Assembly: GCA_028554795.2 (NCBI GenBank)
Contig: CM068842.1
Location: 22,788,590 to 22,852,589 of the forward strand
Source of the DNA: Sinohyriopsis cumingii
Taxonomy: Eukaryota; Mollusca; Bivalvia; Unionida; Unionidae
Length of the DNA: 64,000 bases
Direction of reading: 5' to 3'
Below the pieces are notes generated by a model. It had not been told where the DNA came from. It saw only the letters and a list, made by a program, of their open reading frames with translations, and ran no database searches. Positions 21,301 through 36,639 of the stretch are shown here, in pieces. How positions within the stretch are numbered: position 1 is the stretch's first letter; each line of letters starts with the position of its first letter. The translations under genes were made by a program, and so were the position numbers.

Positions 21301-24300
21301 TGAATTTTACAATTAAAAAAGGGAGGTAACTCATCAGCTTCATAAAGGTCAAAGGTCAAAGTGTAACATATTTGCCTATTGTTTAATATGGAAGAAGCGA
21401 ATTCACTTTCTCTTCATTCATTTTTTTTATTTCATTGCAAATAAATGAAAAGAAACATTTTCATCATATATTTCTGTCACTTATTGCAACAGTTTTAAAT
21501 TTAAGTTGACTCTATTCCCATATTCTAAGTCTTCTAATTTCCCCATAATTAAGGTCACTACTCACACAAACATACCTCATGGCAAATTATGTAAGCAAGA
21601 GAAAAATGATCATAATTAGCTTATTTTCATGCTTAAATGCAATATGAATGTACCATTTTATTCAGAACATCATACATAATTATATGAAAATAAAAAAAAA
21701 TAATTGCAAACATTTTTTTATTTTCTTTAAGGTGGCGCTATACAGTTTCGCATTTTGCATAGGGTTAGGATTTTAAAGAAAAAGAATGTCCCCGGCTTTC
21801 CTCACTGGTTATACTGGCTATTTAAAAAAGACCTTGTATATCTTAGGTATAATGCAAAGAACCTTTAATTCCCTTTATTTTGGTGTATGATTGATGGGTG
21901 TACTATGGGTTATAGAGTATACAGCTTGGCCTTACTTCAAATGTGCACCTTTCAAAAAAGTGCTAGCTCTACTTGGTCATTTTCACTTCCTGAACTTCAG
22001 AGGTCAATTGTATAAAAAAGAGCCGATAACTTTTTTTACATTTTATATATTTGGTAATTCATTCATTGCACTTTCAGAAGCTGGTATTGTCTAGTCTGGC
22101 AAAATTCATTTGCCCTATTTTAATAGCTGCTATGTATAGTGCACTTTAGACTAATTCAGACTGATTTTTTAACACAAGGGAGCAGTCATTTTAGTTAGCA
22201 GTGTGCTTAAATCATGTAAAATTTCCAAAAGTACAATATCCAAAAGAAATATCATCCACATTACATTAATGTAGCATAGAGGTATGCAAACATTCCCTCT
22301 ACTCTGCATGTTTTAAATGCGAACTACTTCACCTTACATACGTCACTCTCTCAAAAGTACATATTATCTGGTGAGCGCCACCATAAAGAAGATGTAGGTA
22401 TTATTTTTTTATGATTTAATTATGTTTATATGGCTGAAACATTTAAGTCGCAAGCATCAAAACAATCCTTATGAATAATTCTCCTGCCTTTTTCCGCACA
22501 GAACAGTATTTATGAGTGTCAGAGTCTCTAACAAGTCCAGCCTACCCCCCCCCCCCCATGATAAAAGTGAGCTATTTTAAGAATGCACATTACATTTTGT
22601 AAACATAGCAACCAATGTTATGCTGAATGACAGGAACATGAAACTAGCCAGAATTATTTCTGAGATATCAACAATGAATTTTACAATTAAAAAAGGGAGG
22701 TAACTCATCAGCTTCATAAAGGTCAAAGGTCAAAGTGTAACATATTTGCCTATTGTTTAATATGGAAGAAGCGAATTCACTTTCTCTTCATTCATTTTTT
22801 TTATTTCATTGCAAATAAATGAAAAGAAACATTTTCATCATATATTTCTGTCACTTATTGCAACAGTTTTAAATTTAAGTTGACTCTATTCCCATATTCT
22901 AAGTCTTCTAATTTCCCCATAATTAAGGTCACTACTCACACAAACATACCTCATGGCAAATTATGTAAGCAAGAGAAAAATGATCATAATTAGCTTATTT
23001 TCATGCTTAAATGCAATATGAATGTACCATTTTATTCAGAACATCATACATAATTATATGAAAATAAAAAAAAATAATTGCAAACATTTTTTTATTTTCT
23101 TTAAGGTGGCGCTATACAGTTTCGCATTTTGCATAGGGTTAGGATTTTAAAGAAAAAGAATGTCCCCGGCTTTCCTCACTGGTTATACTGGCTATTTAAA
23201 AAAGACCTTGTATATCTTAGGTATAATGCAAAGAACCTTTAATTCCCTTTATTTTGGTGTATGATTGATGGGTGTACTATGGGTTATAGAGTATACAGCT
23301 TGGCCTTACTTCAAATGTGCACCTTTCAAAAAAGTGCTAGCTCTACTTGGTCATTTTCACTTCCTGAACTTCAGAGGTCAATTGTATAAAAAAGAGCCGA
23401 TAACTTTTTTTACATTTTATATATTTGGTAATTCATTCATTGCACTTTCAGAAGCTGGTATTGTCTAGTCTGGCAAAATTCATTTGCCCTATTTTAATAG
23501 CTGCTATGTATAGTGCACTTTAGACTAATTCAGACTGATTTTTTAACACAAGGGAGCAGTCATTTTAGTTAGCAGTGTGCTTAAATCATGTAAAATTTCC
23601 AAAAGTACAATATCCAAAAGAAATATCATCCACATTACATTAATGTAGCATAGAGGTATGCAAACATTCCCTCTACTCTGCATGTTTTAAATGCGAACTA
23701 CTTCACCTTACATACGTCACTCTCTCAAAAGTACATATTATCTGGTGAGCGCCACCATAAAGAAGATGTAGGTATTATTTTTTTATGATTTAATTATGTT
23801 TATATGGCTGAAACATTTAAGTCGCAAGCATCAAAACAATCCTTATGAATAATTCTCCTGCCTTTTTCCGCACAGAACAGTATTTATGAGTGTCAGAGTC
23901 TCTAACAAGTCCAGCCTACCCCCCCCCCCCCATGATAAAAGTGAGCTATTTTAAGAATGCACATTACATTTTGTAAACATAGCAACCAATGTTATGCTGA
24001 ATGACAGGAACATGAAACTAGCCAGAATTATTTCTGAGATATCAACAATGAATTTTACAATTAAAAAAGGGAGGTAACTCATCAGCTTCATAAAGGTCAA
24101 AGGTCAAAGTGTAACATATTTGCCTATTGTTTAATATGGAAGAAGCGAATTCACTTTCTCTTCATTCATTTTTTTTATTTCATTGCAAATAAATGAAAAG
24201 AAACATTTTCATCATATATTTCTGTCACTTATTGCAACAGTTTTAAATTTAAGTTGACTCTATTCCCATATTCTAAGTCTTCTAATTTCCCCATAATTAA

Positions 24301-27300
24301 GGTCACTACTCACACAAACATACCTCATGGCAAATTATGTAAGCAAGAGAAAAATGATCATAATTAGCTTATTTTCATGCTTAAATGCAATATGAATGTA
24401 CCATTTTATTCAGAACATCATACATAATTATATGAAAATAAAAAAAAATAATTGCAAACATTTTTTTATTTTCTTTAAGGTGGCGCTATACAGTTTCGCA
24501 TTTTGCATAGGGTTAGGATTTTAAAGAAAAAGAATGTCCCCGGCTTTCCTCACTGGTTATACTGGCTATTTAAAAAAGACCTTGTATATCTTAGGTATAA
24601 TGCAAAGAACCTTTAATTCCCTTTATTTTGGTGTATGATTGATGGGTGTACTATGGGTTATAGAGTATACAGCTTGGCCTTACTTCAAATGTGCACCTTT
24701 CAAAAAAGTGCTAGCTCTACTTGGTCATTTTCACTTCCTGAACTTCAGAGGTCAATTGTATAAAAAAGAGCCGATAACTTTTTTTACATTTTATATATTT
24801 GGTAATTCATTCATTGCACTTTCAGAAGCTGGTATTGTCTAGTCTGGCAAAATTCATTTGCCCTATTTTAATAGCTGCTATGTATAGTGCACTTTAGACT
24901 AATTCAGACTGATTTTTTAACACAAGGGAGCAGTCATTTTAGTTAGCAGTGTGCTTAAATCATGTAAAATTTCCAAAAGTACAATATCCAAAAGAAATAT
25001 CATCCACATTACATTAATGTAGCATAGAGGTATGCAAACATTCCCTCTACTCTGCATGTTTTAAATGCGAACTACTTCACCTTACATACGTCACTCTCTC
25101 AAAAGTACATATTATCTGGTGAGCGCCACCATAAAGAAGATGTAGGTATTATTTTTTTATGATTTAATTATGTTTATATGGCTGAAACATTTAAGTCGCA
25201 AGCATCAAAACAATCCTTATGAATAATTCTCCTGCCTTTTTCCGCACAGAACAGTATTTATGAGTGTCAGAGTCTCTAACAAGTCCAGCCTACCCCCCCC
25301 CCCCATGATAAAAGTGAGCTATTTTAAGAATGCACATTACATTTTGTAAACATAGCAACCAATGTTATGCTGAATGACAGGAACATGAAACTAGCCAGAA
25401 TTATTTCTGAGATATCAACAATGAATTTTACAATTAAAAAAGGGAGGTAACTCATCAGCTTCATAAAGGTCAAAGGTCAAAGTGTAACATATTTGCCTAT
25501 TGTTTAATATGGAAGAAGCGAATTCACTTTCTCTTCATTCATTTTTTTTATTTCATTGCAAATAAATGAAAAGAAACATTTTCATCATATATTTCTGTCA
25601 CTTATTGCAACAGTTTTAAATTTAAGTTGACTCTATTCCCATATTCTAAGTCTTCTAATTTCCCCATAATTAAGGTCACTATTCACACAAACATACCTCA
25701 TGGCAAATTATGTAAGCAAGAGAAAAATGATCATAATTAGCTTATTTTCATGCTTAAATGCAATATGAATGTACCATTTTATTCAGAACATCATACATAA
25801 TTATATGAAAATAAAAAAAAATAATTGCAAACATTTTTTTATTTTCTTTAAGGTGGCGCTATACAGTTTCGCATTTTGCATAGGGTTAGGATTTTAAAGA
25901 AAAAGAATGTCCCCGGCTTTCCTCACTGGTTATACTGGCTATTTAAAAAAGACCTTGTATATCTTAGGTATAATGCAAAGAACCTTTAATTCCCTTTATT
26001 TTGGTGTATGATTGATGGGTGTACTATGGGTTATAGAGTATACAGCTTGGCCTTACTTCAAATGTGCACCTTTCAAAAAAGTGCTAGCTCTACTTGGTCA
26101 TTTTCACTTCCTGAACTTCAGAGGTCAATTGTATAAAAAAGAGCCGATAACTTTTTTTACATTTTATATATTTGGTAATTCATTCATTGCACTTTCAGAA
26201 GCTGGTATTGTCTAGTCTGGCAAAATTCATTTGCCCTATTTTAATAGCTGCTATGTATAGTGCACTTTAGACTAATTCAGACTGATTTTTTAACACAAGG
26301 GAGCAGTCATTTTAGTTAGCAGTGTGCTTAAATCATGTAAAATTTCCAAAAGTACAATATCCAAAAGAAATATCATCCACATTACATTAATGTAGCATAG
26401 AGGTATGCAAACATTCCCTCTACTCTGCATGTTTTAAATGCGAACTACTTCACCTTACATACGTCACTCTCTCAAAAGTACATATTATCTGGTGAGCGCC
26501 ACCATAAAGAAGATGTAGGTATTATTTTTTTATGATTTAATTATGTTTATATGGCTGAAACATTTAAGTCGCAAGCATCAAAACAATCCTTATGAATAAT
26601 TCTCCTGCCTTTTTCCGCACAGAACAGTATTTATGAGTGTCAGAGTCTCTAACAAGTCCAGCCTACCCCCCCCCCCATGATAAAAGTGAGCTATTTTAAG
26701 AATGCACATTACATTTTGTAAACATAGCAACCAATGTTATGCTGAATGACAGGAACATGAAACTAGCCAGAATTATTTCTGAGATATCAACAATGAATTT
26801 TACAATTAAAAAAGGGAGGTAACTCATCAGCTTCATAAAGGTCAAAGGTCAAAGTGTAACATATTTGCCTATTGTTTAATATGGAAGAAGCGAATTCACT
26901 TTCTCTTCATTCATTTTTTTTATTTCATTGCAAATAAATGAAAAGAAACATTTTCATCATATATTTCTGTCACTTATTGCAACAGTTTTAAATTTAAGTT
27001 GACTCTATTCCCATATTCTAAGTCTTCTAATTTCCCCATAATTAAGGTCACTACTCACACAAACATACCTCATGGCAAATTATGTAAGCAAGAGAAAAAT
27101 GATCATAATTAGCTTATTTTCATGCTTAAATGCAATATGAATGTACCATTTTATTCAGAACATCATACATAATTATATGAAAATAAAAAAAAATAATTGC
27201 AAACATTTTTTTATTTTCTTTAAGGTGGCGCTATACAGTTTCGCATTTTGCATAGGGTTAGGATTTTAAAGAAAAAGAATGTCCCCGGCTTTCCTCACTG

Positions 27301-30300
27301 GTTATACTGGCTATTTAAAAAAGACCTTGTATATCTTAGGTATAATGCAAAGAACCTTTAATTCCCTTTATTTTGGTGTATGATTGATGGGTGTACTATG
27401 GGTTATAGAGTATACAGCTTGGCCTTACTTCAAATGTGCACCTTTCAAAAAAGTGCTAGCTCTACTTGGTCATTTTCACTTCCTGAACTTCAGAGGTCAA
27501 TTGTATAAAAAAGAGCCGATAACTTTTTTTACATTTTATATATTTGGTAATTCATTCATTGCACTTTCAGAAGCTGGTATTGTCTAGTCTGGCAAAATTC
27601 ATTTGCCCTATTTTAATAGCTGCTATGTATAGTGCACTTTAGACTAATTCAGACTGATTTTTTAACACAAGGGAGCAGTCATTTTAGTTAGCAGTGTGCT
27701 TAAATCATGTAAAATTTCCAAAAGTACAATATCCAAAAGAAATATCATCCACATTACATTAATGTAGCATAGAGGTATGCAAACATTCCCTCTACTCTGC
27801 ATGTTTTAAATGCGAACTACTTCACCTTACATACGTCACTCTCTCAAAAGTACATATTATCTGGTGAGCGCCACCATAAAGAAGATGTAGGTATTATTTT
27901 TTTATGATTTAATTATGTTTATATGGCTGAAACATTTAAGTCGCAAGCATCAAAACAATCCTTATGAATAATTCTCCTGCCTTTTTCCGCACAGAACAGT
28001 ATTTATGAGTGTCAGAGTCTCTAACAAGTCCAGCCTACCCCCCCCCCCATGATAAAAGTGAGCTATTTTAAGAATGCACATTACATTTTGTAAACATAGC
28101 AACCAATGTTATGCTGAATGACAGGAACATGAAACTAGCCAGAATTATTTCTGAGATATCAACAATGAATTTTACAATTAAAAAAGGGAGGTAACTCATC
28201 AGCTTCATAAAGGTCAAAGGTCAAAGTGTAACATATTTGCCTATTGTTTAATATGGAAGAAGCGAATTCACTTTCTCTTCATTCATTTTTTTTATTTCAT
28301 TGCAAATAAATGAAAAGAAACATTTTCATCATATATTTCTGTCACTTATTGCAACAGTTTTAAATTTAAGTTGACTCTATTCCCATATTCTAAGTCTTCT
28401 AATTTCCCCATAATTAAGGTCACTACTCACACAAACATACCTCATGGCAAATTATGTAAGCAAGAGAAAAATGATCATAATTAGCTTATTTTCATGCTTA
28501 AATGCAATATGAATGTACCATTTTATTCAGAACATCATACATAATTATATGAAAATAAAAAAAAATAATTGCAAACATTTTTTTATTTTCTTTAAGGTGG
28601 CGCTATACAGTTTCGCATTTTGCATAGGGTTAGGATTTTAAAGAAAAAGAATGTCCCCGGCTTTCCTCACTGGTTATACTGGCTATTTAAAAAAGACCTT
28701 GTATATCTTAGGTATAATGCAAAGAACCTTTAATTCCCTTTATTTTGGTGTATGATTGATGGGTGTACTATGGGTTATAGAGTATACAGCTTGGCCTTAC
28801 TTCAAATGTGCACCTTTCAAAAAAGTGCTAGCTCTACTTGGTCATTTTCACTTCCTGAACTTCAGAGGTCAATTGTATAAAAAAGAGCCGATAACTTTTT
28901 TTACATTTTATATATTTGGTAATTCATTCATTGCACTTTCAGAAGCTGGTATTGTCTAGTCTGGCAAAATTCATTTGCCCTATTTTAATAGCTGCTATGT
29001 ATAGTGCACTTTAGACTAATTCAGACTGATTTTTTAACACAAGGGAGCAGTCATTTTAGTTAGCAGTGTGCTTAAATCATGTAAAATTTCCAAAAGTACA
29101 ATATCCAAAAGAAATATCATCCACATTACATTAATGTAGCATAGAGGTATGCAAACATTCCCTCTACTCTGCATGTTTTAAATGCGAACTACTTCACCTT
29201 ACATACGTCACTCTCTCAAAAGTACATATTATCTGGTGAGCGCCACCATAAAGAAGATGTAGGTATTATTTTTTTATGATTTAATTATGTTTATATGGCT
29301 GAAACATTTAAGTCGCAAGCATCAAAACAATCCTTATGAATAATTCTCCTGCCTTTTTCCGCACAGAACAGTATTTATGAGTGTCAGAGTCTCTAACAAG
29401 TCCAGCCTACCCCCCCCCCATGATAAAAGTGAGCTATTTTAAGAATGCACATTACATTTTGTAAACATAGCAACCAATGTTATGCTGAATGACAGGAACA
29501 TGAAACTAGCCAGAATTATTTCTGAGATATCAACAATGAATTTTACAATTAAAAAAGGGAGGTAACTCATCAGCTTCATAAAGGTCAAAGGTCAAAGTGT
29601 AACATATTTGCCTATTGTTTAATATGGAAGAAGCGAATTCACTTTCTCTTCATTCATTTTTTTTATTTCATTGCAAATAAATGAAAAGAAACATTTTCAT
29701 CATATATTTCTGTCACTTATTGCAACAGTTTTAAATTTAAGTTGACTCTATTCCCATATTCTAAGTCTTCTAATTTCCCCATAATTAAGGTCACTACTCA
29801 CACAAACATACCTCATGGCAAATTATGTAAGCAAGAGAAAAATGATCATAATTAGCTTATTTTCATGCTTAAATGCAATATGAATGTACCATTTTATTCA
29901 GAACATCATACATAATTATATGAAAATAAAAAAAAATAATTGCAAACATTTTTTTATTTTCTTTAAGGTGGCGCTATACAGTTTCGCATTTTGCATAGGG
30001 TTAGGATTTTAAAGAAAAAGAATGTCCCCGGCTTTCCTCACTGGTTATACTGGCTATTTAAAAAAGACCTTGTATATCTTAGGTATAATGCAAAGAACCT
30101 TTAATTCCCTTTATTTTGGTGTATGATTGATGGGTGTACTATGGGTTATAGAGTATACAGCTTGGCCTTACTTCAAATGTGCACCTTTCAAAAAAGTGCT
30201 AGCTCTACTTGGTCATTTTCACTTCCTGAACTTCAGAGGTCAATTGTATAAAAAAGAGCCGATAACTTTTTTTACATTTTATATATTTGGTAATTCATTC

Positions 30301-31336
30301 ATTGCACTTTCAGAAGCTGGTATTGTCTAGTCTGGCAAAATTCATTTGCCCTATTTTAATAGCTGCTATGTATAGTGCACTTTAGACTAATTCAGACTGA
30401 TTTTTTAACACAAGGGAGCAGTCATTTTAGTTAGCAGTGTGCTTAAATCATGTAAAATTTCCAAAAGTACAATATCCAAAAGAAATATCATCCACATTAC
30501 ATTAATGTAGCATAGAGGTATGCAAACATTCCCTCTACTCTGCATGTTTTAAATGCGAACTACTTCACCTTACATACGTCACTCTCTCAAAAGTACATAT
30601 TATCTGGTGAGCGCCACCATAAAGAAGATGTAGGTATTATTTTTTTATGATTTAATTATGTTTATATGGCTGAAACATTTAAGTCGCAAGCATCAAAACA
30701 ATCCTTATGAATAATTCTCCTGCCTTTTTCCGCACAGAACAGTATTTATGAGTGTCAGAGTCTCTAACAAGTCCAGCCTACCCCCCCCCCATGATAAAAG
30801 TGAGCTATTTTAAGAATGCACATTACATTTTGTAAACATAGCAACCAATGTTATGCTGAATGACAGGAACATGAAACTAGCCAGAATTATTTCTGAGATA
30901 TCAACAATGAATTTTACAATTAAAAAAGGGAGGTAACTCATCAGCTTCATAAAGGTCAAAGGTCAAAGTGTAACATATTTGCCTATTGTTTAATATGGAA
31001 GAAGCGAATTCACTTTCTCTTCATTCATTTTTTTTATTTCATTGCAAATAAATGAAAAGAAACATTTTCATCATATATTTCTGTCACTTATTGCAACAGT
31101 TTTAAATTTAAGTTGACTCTATTCCCATATTCTAAGTCTTCTAATTTCCCCATAATTAAGGTCACTACTCACACAAACATACCTCATGGCAAATTATGTA
31201 AGCAAGAGAAAAATGATCATAATTAGCTTATTTTCATGCTTAAATGCAATATGAATGTACCATTTTATTCAGAACATCATACATAATTATATGAAAATAA
31301 AAAAAAATAATTGCAAACATTTTTTTATTTTCTTTA

Positions 31337-32708
31337 AGGTGGCGCTATACAGTTTCGCATTTTGCATAGGGTTAGGATTTTAAAGAAAAAGAATGTCCCC
31401 GGCTTTCCTCACTGGTTATACTGGCTATTTAAAAAAGACCTTGTATATCTTAGGTATAATGCAAAGAACCTTTAATTCCCTTTATTTTGGTGTATGATTG
31501 ATGGGTGTACTATGGGTTATAGAGTATACAGCTTGGCCTTACTTCAAATGTGCACCTTTCAAAAAAGTGCTAGCTCTACTTGGTCATTTTCACTTCCTGA
31601 ACTTCAGAGGTCAATTGTATAAAAAAGAGCCGATAACTTATTTTTACATTTTATATATTTGGTAATTCATTCATTGCACTTTCAGAAGCTGGTATTGTCT
31701 AGTCTGGCAAAATTCATTTGCCCTATTTTAATAGCTGCTATGTATAGTGCACTTTAGACTAATTCAGACTGATTTTTTAACACAAGGGAGCAGTCATTTT
31801 AGTTAGCAGTGTGCTTAAATCATGTAAAATTTCCAAAAGTACAATATCCAAAAGAAATATCATCCACATTACATTAATGTAGCATAGAGGTATGCAAACA
31901 TTCCCTCTACTCTGCATGTTTTAAATGCGAACTACTTCACCTTACGTACGTCACTCTCTCAAAAGTACATATTATCTGGTGAGCGCCACCATAAAGAAGA
32001 TGTAGGTATTATTTTTTTATGATTTAATTATGTTTATATGGCTGAAACATTTAAGTCGCAAGCATCAAAACAATCCTTATGAATAATTCTCCTGCCTTTT
32101 TCCGCACAGAACAGTATTTATGAGTGTCAGAGTCTCTAACAAGTCCAGCCTACCCCCCCCCCATGATAAAAGTGAGCTATTTTAAGAATGCACATTACAT
32201 TTTGTAAACATAGCAACCAATGTTATGCTGAATGACAGGAACATGAAACTAGCCAGAATTATTTCTGAGATATCAACAATGAATTTTACAATTAAAAAAG
32301 GGAGGTAACTCATCAGCTTCATAAAGGTCAAAGGTCAAAGTGTAACATATTTGCCTATTGTTTAATATGGAAGAAGCGAATTCACTTTCTCTTCATTCAT
32401 TTTTTTTATTTCATTGCAAATAAATGAAAAGAAACATTTTCATCATATATTTCTGTCACTTATTGCAACAGTTTTAAATTTAAGTTGACTCTATTCCCAT
32501 ATTCTAAGTCTTCTAATTTCCCCATAATTAAGGTCACTACTCACACAAACATACCTCATGGCAAATTATGTAAGCAAGAGAAAAATGATCATAATTAGCT
32601 TATTTTCATGCTTAAATGCAATATGAATGTACCATTTTATTCAGAACATCATACATAATTATATGAAAATAAAAAAAAATAATTGCAAACATTTTTTTAT
32701 TTTCTTTA
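31337..32708 (+). repeat. Monomer copy 18, with broken short frame
   Basis: This copy carries an inserted A inside the T7 run of the short open frame (31640), which introduces an early stop. It also has an A-to-G change at 31946 (TACATAC to TACGTAC), a change otherwise seen only in copy 29 (47038). Confidence 0.9.
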
Positions 32709-35700
32709 AGGTGGCGCTATACAGTTTCGCATTTTGCATAGGGTTAGGATTTTAAAGAAAAAGAATGTCCCCGGCTTTCCTCACTGGTTATACTGGCTAT
32801 TTAAAAAAGACCTTGTATATCTTAGGTATAATGCAAAGAACCTTTAATTCCCTTTATTTTGGTGTATGATTGATGGGTGTACTATGGGTTATAGAGTATA
32901 CAGCTTGGCCTTACTTCAAATGTGCACCTTTCAAAAAAGTGCTAGCTCTACTTGGTCATTTTCACTTCCTGAACTTCAGAGGTCAATTGTATAAAAAAGA
33001 GCCGATAACTTTTTTTACATTTTATATATTTGGTAATTCATTCATTGCACTTTCAGAAGCTGGTATTGTCTAGTCTGGCAAAATTCATTTGCCCTATTTT
33101 AATAGCTGCTATGTATAGTGCACTTTAGACTAATTCAGACTGATTTTTTAACACAAGGGAGCAGTCATTTTAGTTAGCAGTGTGCTTAAATCATGTAAAA
33201 TTTCCAAAAGTACAATATCCAAAAGAAATATCATCCACATTACATTAATGTAGCATAGAGGTATGCAAACATTCCCTCTACTCTGCATGTTTTAAATGCG
33301 AACTACTTCACCTTACATACGTCACTCTCTCAAAAGTACATATTATCTGGTGAGCGCCACCATAAAGAAGATGTAGGTATTATTTTTTTATGATTTAATT
33401 ATGTTTATATGGCTGAAACATTTAAGTCGCAAGCATCAAAACAATCCTTATGAATAATTCTCCTGCCTTTTTCCGCACAGAACAGTATTTATGAGTGTCA
33501 GAGTCTCTAACAAGTCCAGCCTACCCCCCCCCCCATGATAAAAGTGAGCTATTTTAAGAATGCACATTACATTTTGTAAACATAGCAACCAATGTTATGC
33601 TGAATGACAGGAACATGAAACTAGCCAGAATTATTTCTGAGATATCAACAATGAATTTTACAATTAAAAAAGGGAGGTAACTCATCAGCTTCATAAAGGT
33701 CAAAGGTCAAAGTGTAACATATTTGCCTATTGTTTAATATGGAAGAAGCGAATTCACTTTCTCTTCATTCATTTTTTTTATTTCATTGCAAATAAATGAA
33801 AAGAAACATTTTCATCATATATTTCTGTCACTTATTGCAACAGTTTTAAATTTAAGTTGACTCTATTCCCATATTCTAAGTCTTCTAATTTCCCCATAAT
33901 TAAGGTCACTACTCACACAAACATACCTCATGGCAAATTATGTAAGCAAGAGAAAAATGATCATAATTAGCTTATTTTCATGCTTAAATGCAATATGAAT
34001 GTACCATTTTATTCAGAACATCATACATAATTATATGAAAATAAAAAAAAATAATTGCAAACATTTTTTTATTTTCTTTAAGGTGGCGCTATACAGTTTC
34101 GCATTTTGCATAGGGTTAGGATTTTAAAGAAAAAGAATGTCCCCGGCTTTCCTCACTGGTTATACTGGCTATTTAAAAAAGACCTTGTATATCTTAGGTA
34201 TAATGCAAAGAACCTTTAATTCCCTTTATTTTGGTGTATGATTGATGGGTGTACTATGGGTTATAGAGTATACAGCTTGGCCTTACTTCAAATGTGCACC
34301 TTTCAAAAAAGTGCTAGCTCTACTTGGTCATTTTCACTTCCTGAACTTCAGAGGTCAATTGTATAAAAAAGAGCCGATAACTTTTTTTACATTTTATATA
34401 TTTGGTAATTCATTCATTGCACTTTCAGAAGCTGGTATTGTCTAGTCTGGCAAAATTCATTTGCCCTATTTTAATAGCTGCTATGTATAGTGCACTTTAG
34501 ACTAATTCAGACTGATTTTTTAACACAAGGGAGCAGTCATTTTAGTTAGCAGTGTGCTTAAATCATGTAAAATTTCCAAAAGTACAATATCCAAAAGAAA
34601 TATCATCCACATTACATTAATGTAGCATAGAGGTATGCAAACATTCCCTCTACTCTGCATGTTTTAAATGCGAACTACTTCACCTTACATACGTCACTCT
34701 CTCAAAAGTACATATTATCTGGTGAGCGCCACCATAAAGAAGATGTAGGTATTATTTTTTTATGATTTAATTATGTTTATATGGCTGAAACATTTAAGTC
34801 GCAAGCATCAAAACAATCCTTATGAATAATTCTCCTGCCTTTTTCCGCACAGAACAGTATTTATGAGTGTCAGAGTCTCTAACAAGTCCAGCCTACCCCC
34901 CCCCCCCATGATAAAAGTGAGCTATTTTAAGAATGCACATTACATTTTGTAAACATAGCAACCAATGTTATGCTGAATGACAGGAACATGAAACTAGCCA
35001 GAATTATTTCTGAGATATCAACAATGAATTTTACAATTAAAAAAGGGAGGTAACTCATCAGCTTCATAAAGGTCAAAGGTCAAAGTGTAACATATTTGCC
35101 TATTGTTTAATATGGAAGAAGCGAATTCACTTTCTCTTCATTCATTTTTTTTATTTCATTGCAAATAAATGAAAAGAAACATTTTCATCATATATTTCTG
35201 TCACTTATTGCAACAGTTTTAAATTTAAGTTGACTCTATTCCCATATTCTAAGTCTTCTAATTTCCCCATAATTAAGGTCACTACTCACACAAACATACC
35301 TCATGGCAAATTATGTAAGCAAGAGAAAAATGATCATAATTAGCTTATTTTCATGCTTAAATGCAATATGAATGTACCATTTTATTCAGAACATCATACA
35401 TAATTATATGAAAATAAAAAAAAATAATTGCAAACATTTTTTTATTTTCTTTAAGGTGGCGCTATACAGTTTCGCATTTTGCATAGGGTTAGGATTTTAA
35501 AGAAAAAGAATGTCCCCGGCTTTCCTCACTGGTTATACTGGCTATTTAAAAAAGACCTTGTATATCTTAGGTATAATGCAAAGAACCTTTAATTCCCTTT
35601 ATTTTGGTGTATGATTGATGGGTGTACTATGGGTTATAGAGTATACAGCTTGGCCTTACTTCAAATGTGCACCTTTCAAAAAAGTGCTAGCTCTACTTGG

Positions 35701-36639
35701 TCATTTTCACTTCCTGAACTTCAGAGGTCAATTGTATAAAAAAGAGCCGATAACTTTTTTTACATTTTATATATTTGGTAATTCATTCATTGCACTTTCA
35801 GAAGCTGGTATTGTCTAGTCTGGCAAAATTCATTTGCCCTATTTTAATAGCTGCTATGTATAGTGCACTTTAGACTAATTCAGACTGATTTTTTAACACA
35901 AGGGAGCAGTCATTTTAGTTAGCAGTGTGCTTAAATCATGTAAAATTTCCAAAAGTACAATATCCAAAAGAAATATCATCCACATTACATTAATGTAGCA
36001 TAGAGGTATGCAAACATTCCCTCTACTCTGCATGTTTTAAATGCGAACTACTTCACCTTACATACGTCACTCTCTCAAAAGTACATATTATCTGGTGAGC
36101 GCCACCATAAAGAAGATGTAGGTATTATTTTTTTATGATTTAATTATGTTTATATGGCTGAAACATTTAAGTCGCAAGCATCAAAACAATCCTTATGAAT
36201 AATTCTCCTGCCTTTTTCCGCACAGAACAGTATTTATGAGTGTCAGAGTCTCTAACAAGTCCAGCCTACCCCCCCCCCCCATGATAAAAGTGAGCTATTT
36301 TAAGAATGCACATTACATTTTGTAAACATAGCAACCAATGTTATGCTGAATGACAGGAACATGAAACTAGCCAGAATTATTTCTGAGATATCAACAATGA
36401 ATTTTACAATTAAAAAAGGGAGGTAACTCATCAGCTTCATAAAGGTCAAAGGTCAAAGTGTAACATATTTGCCTATTGTTTAATATGGAAGAAGCGAATT
36501 CACTTTCTCTTCATTCATTTTTTTTATTTCATTGCAAATAAATGAAAAGAAACATTTTCATCATATATTTCTGTCACTTATTGCAACAGTTTTAAATTTA
36601 AGTTGACTCTATTCCCATATTCTAAGTCTTCTAATTTCC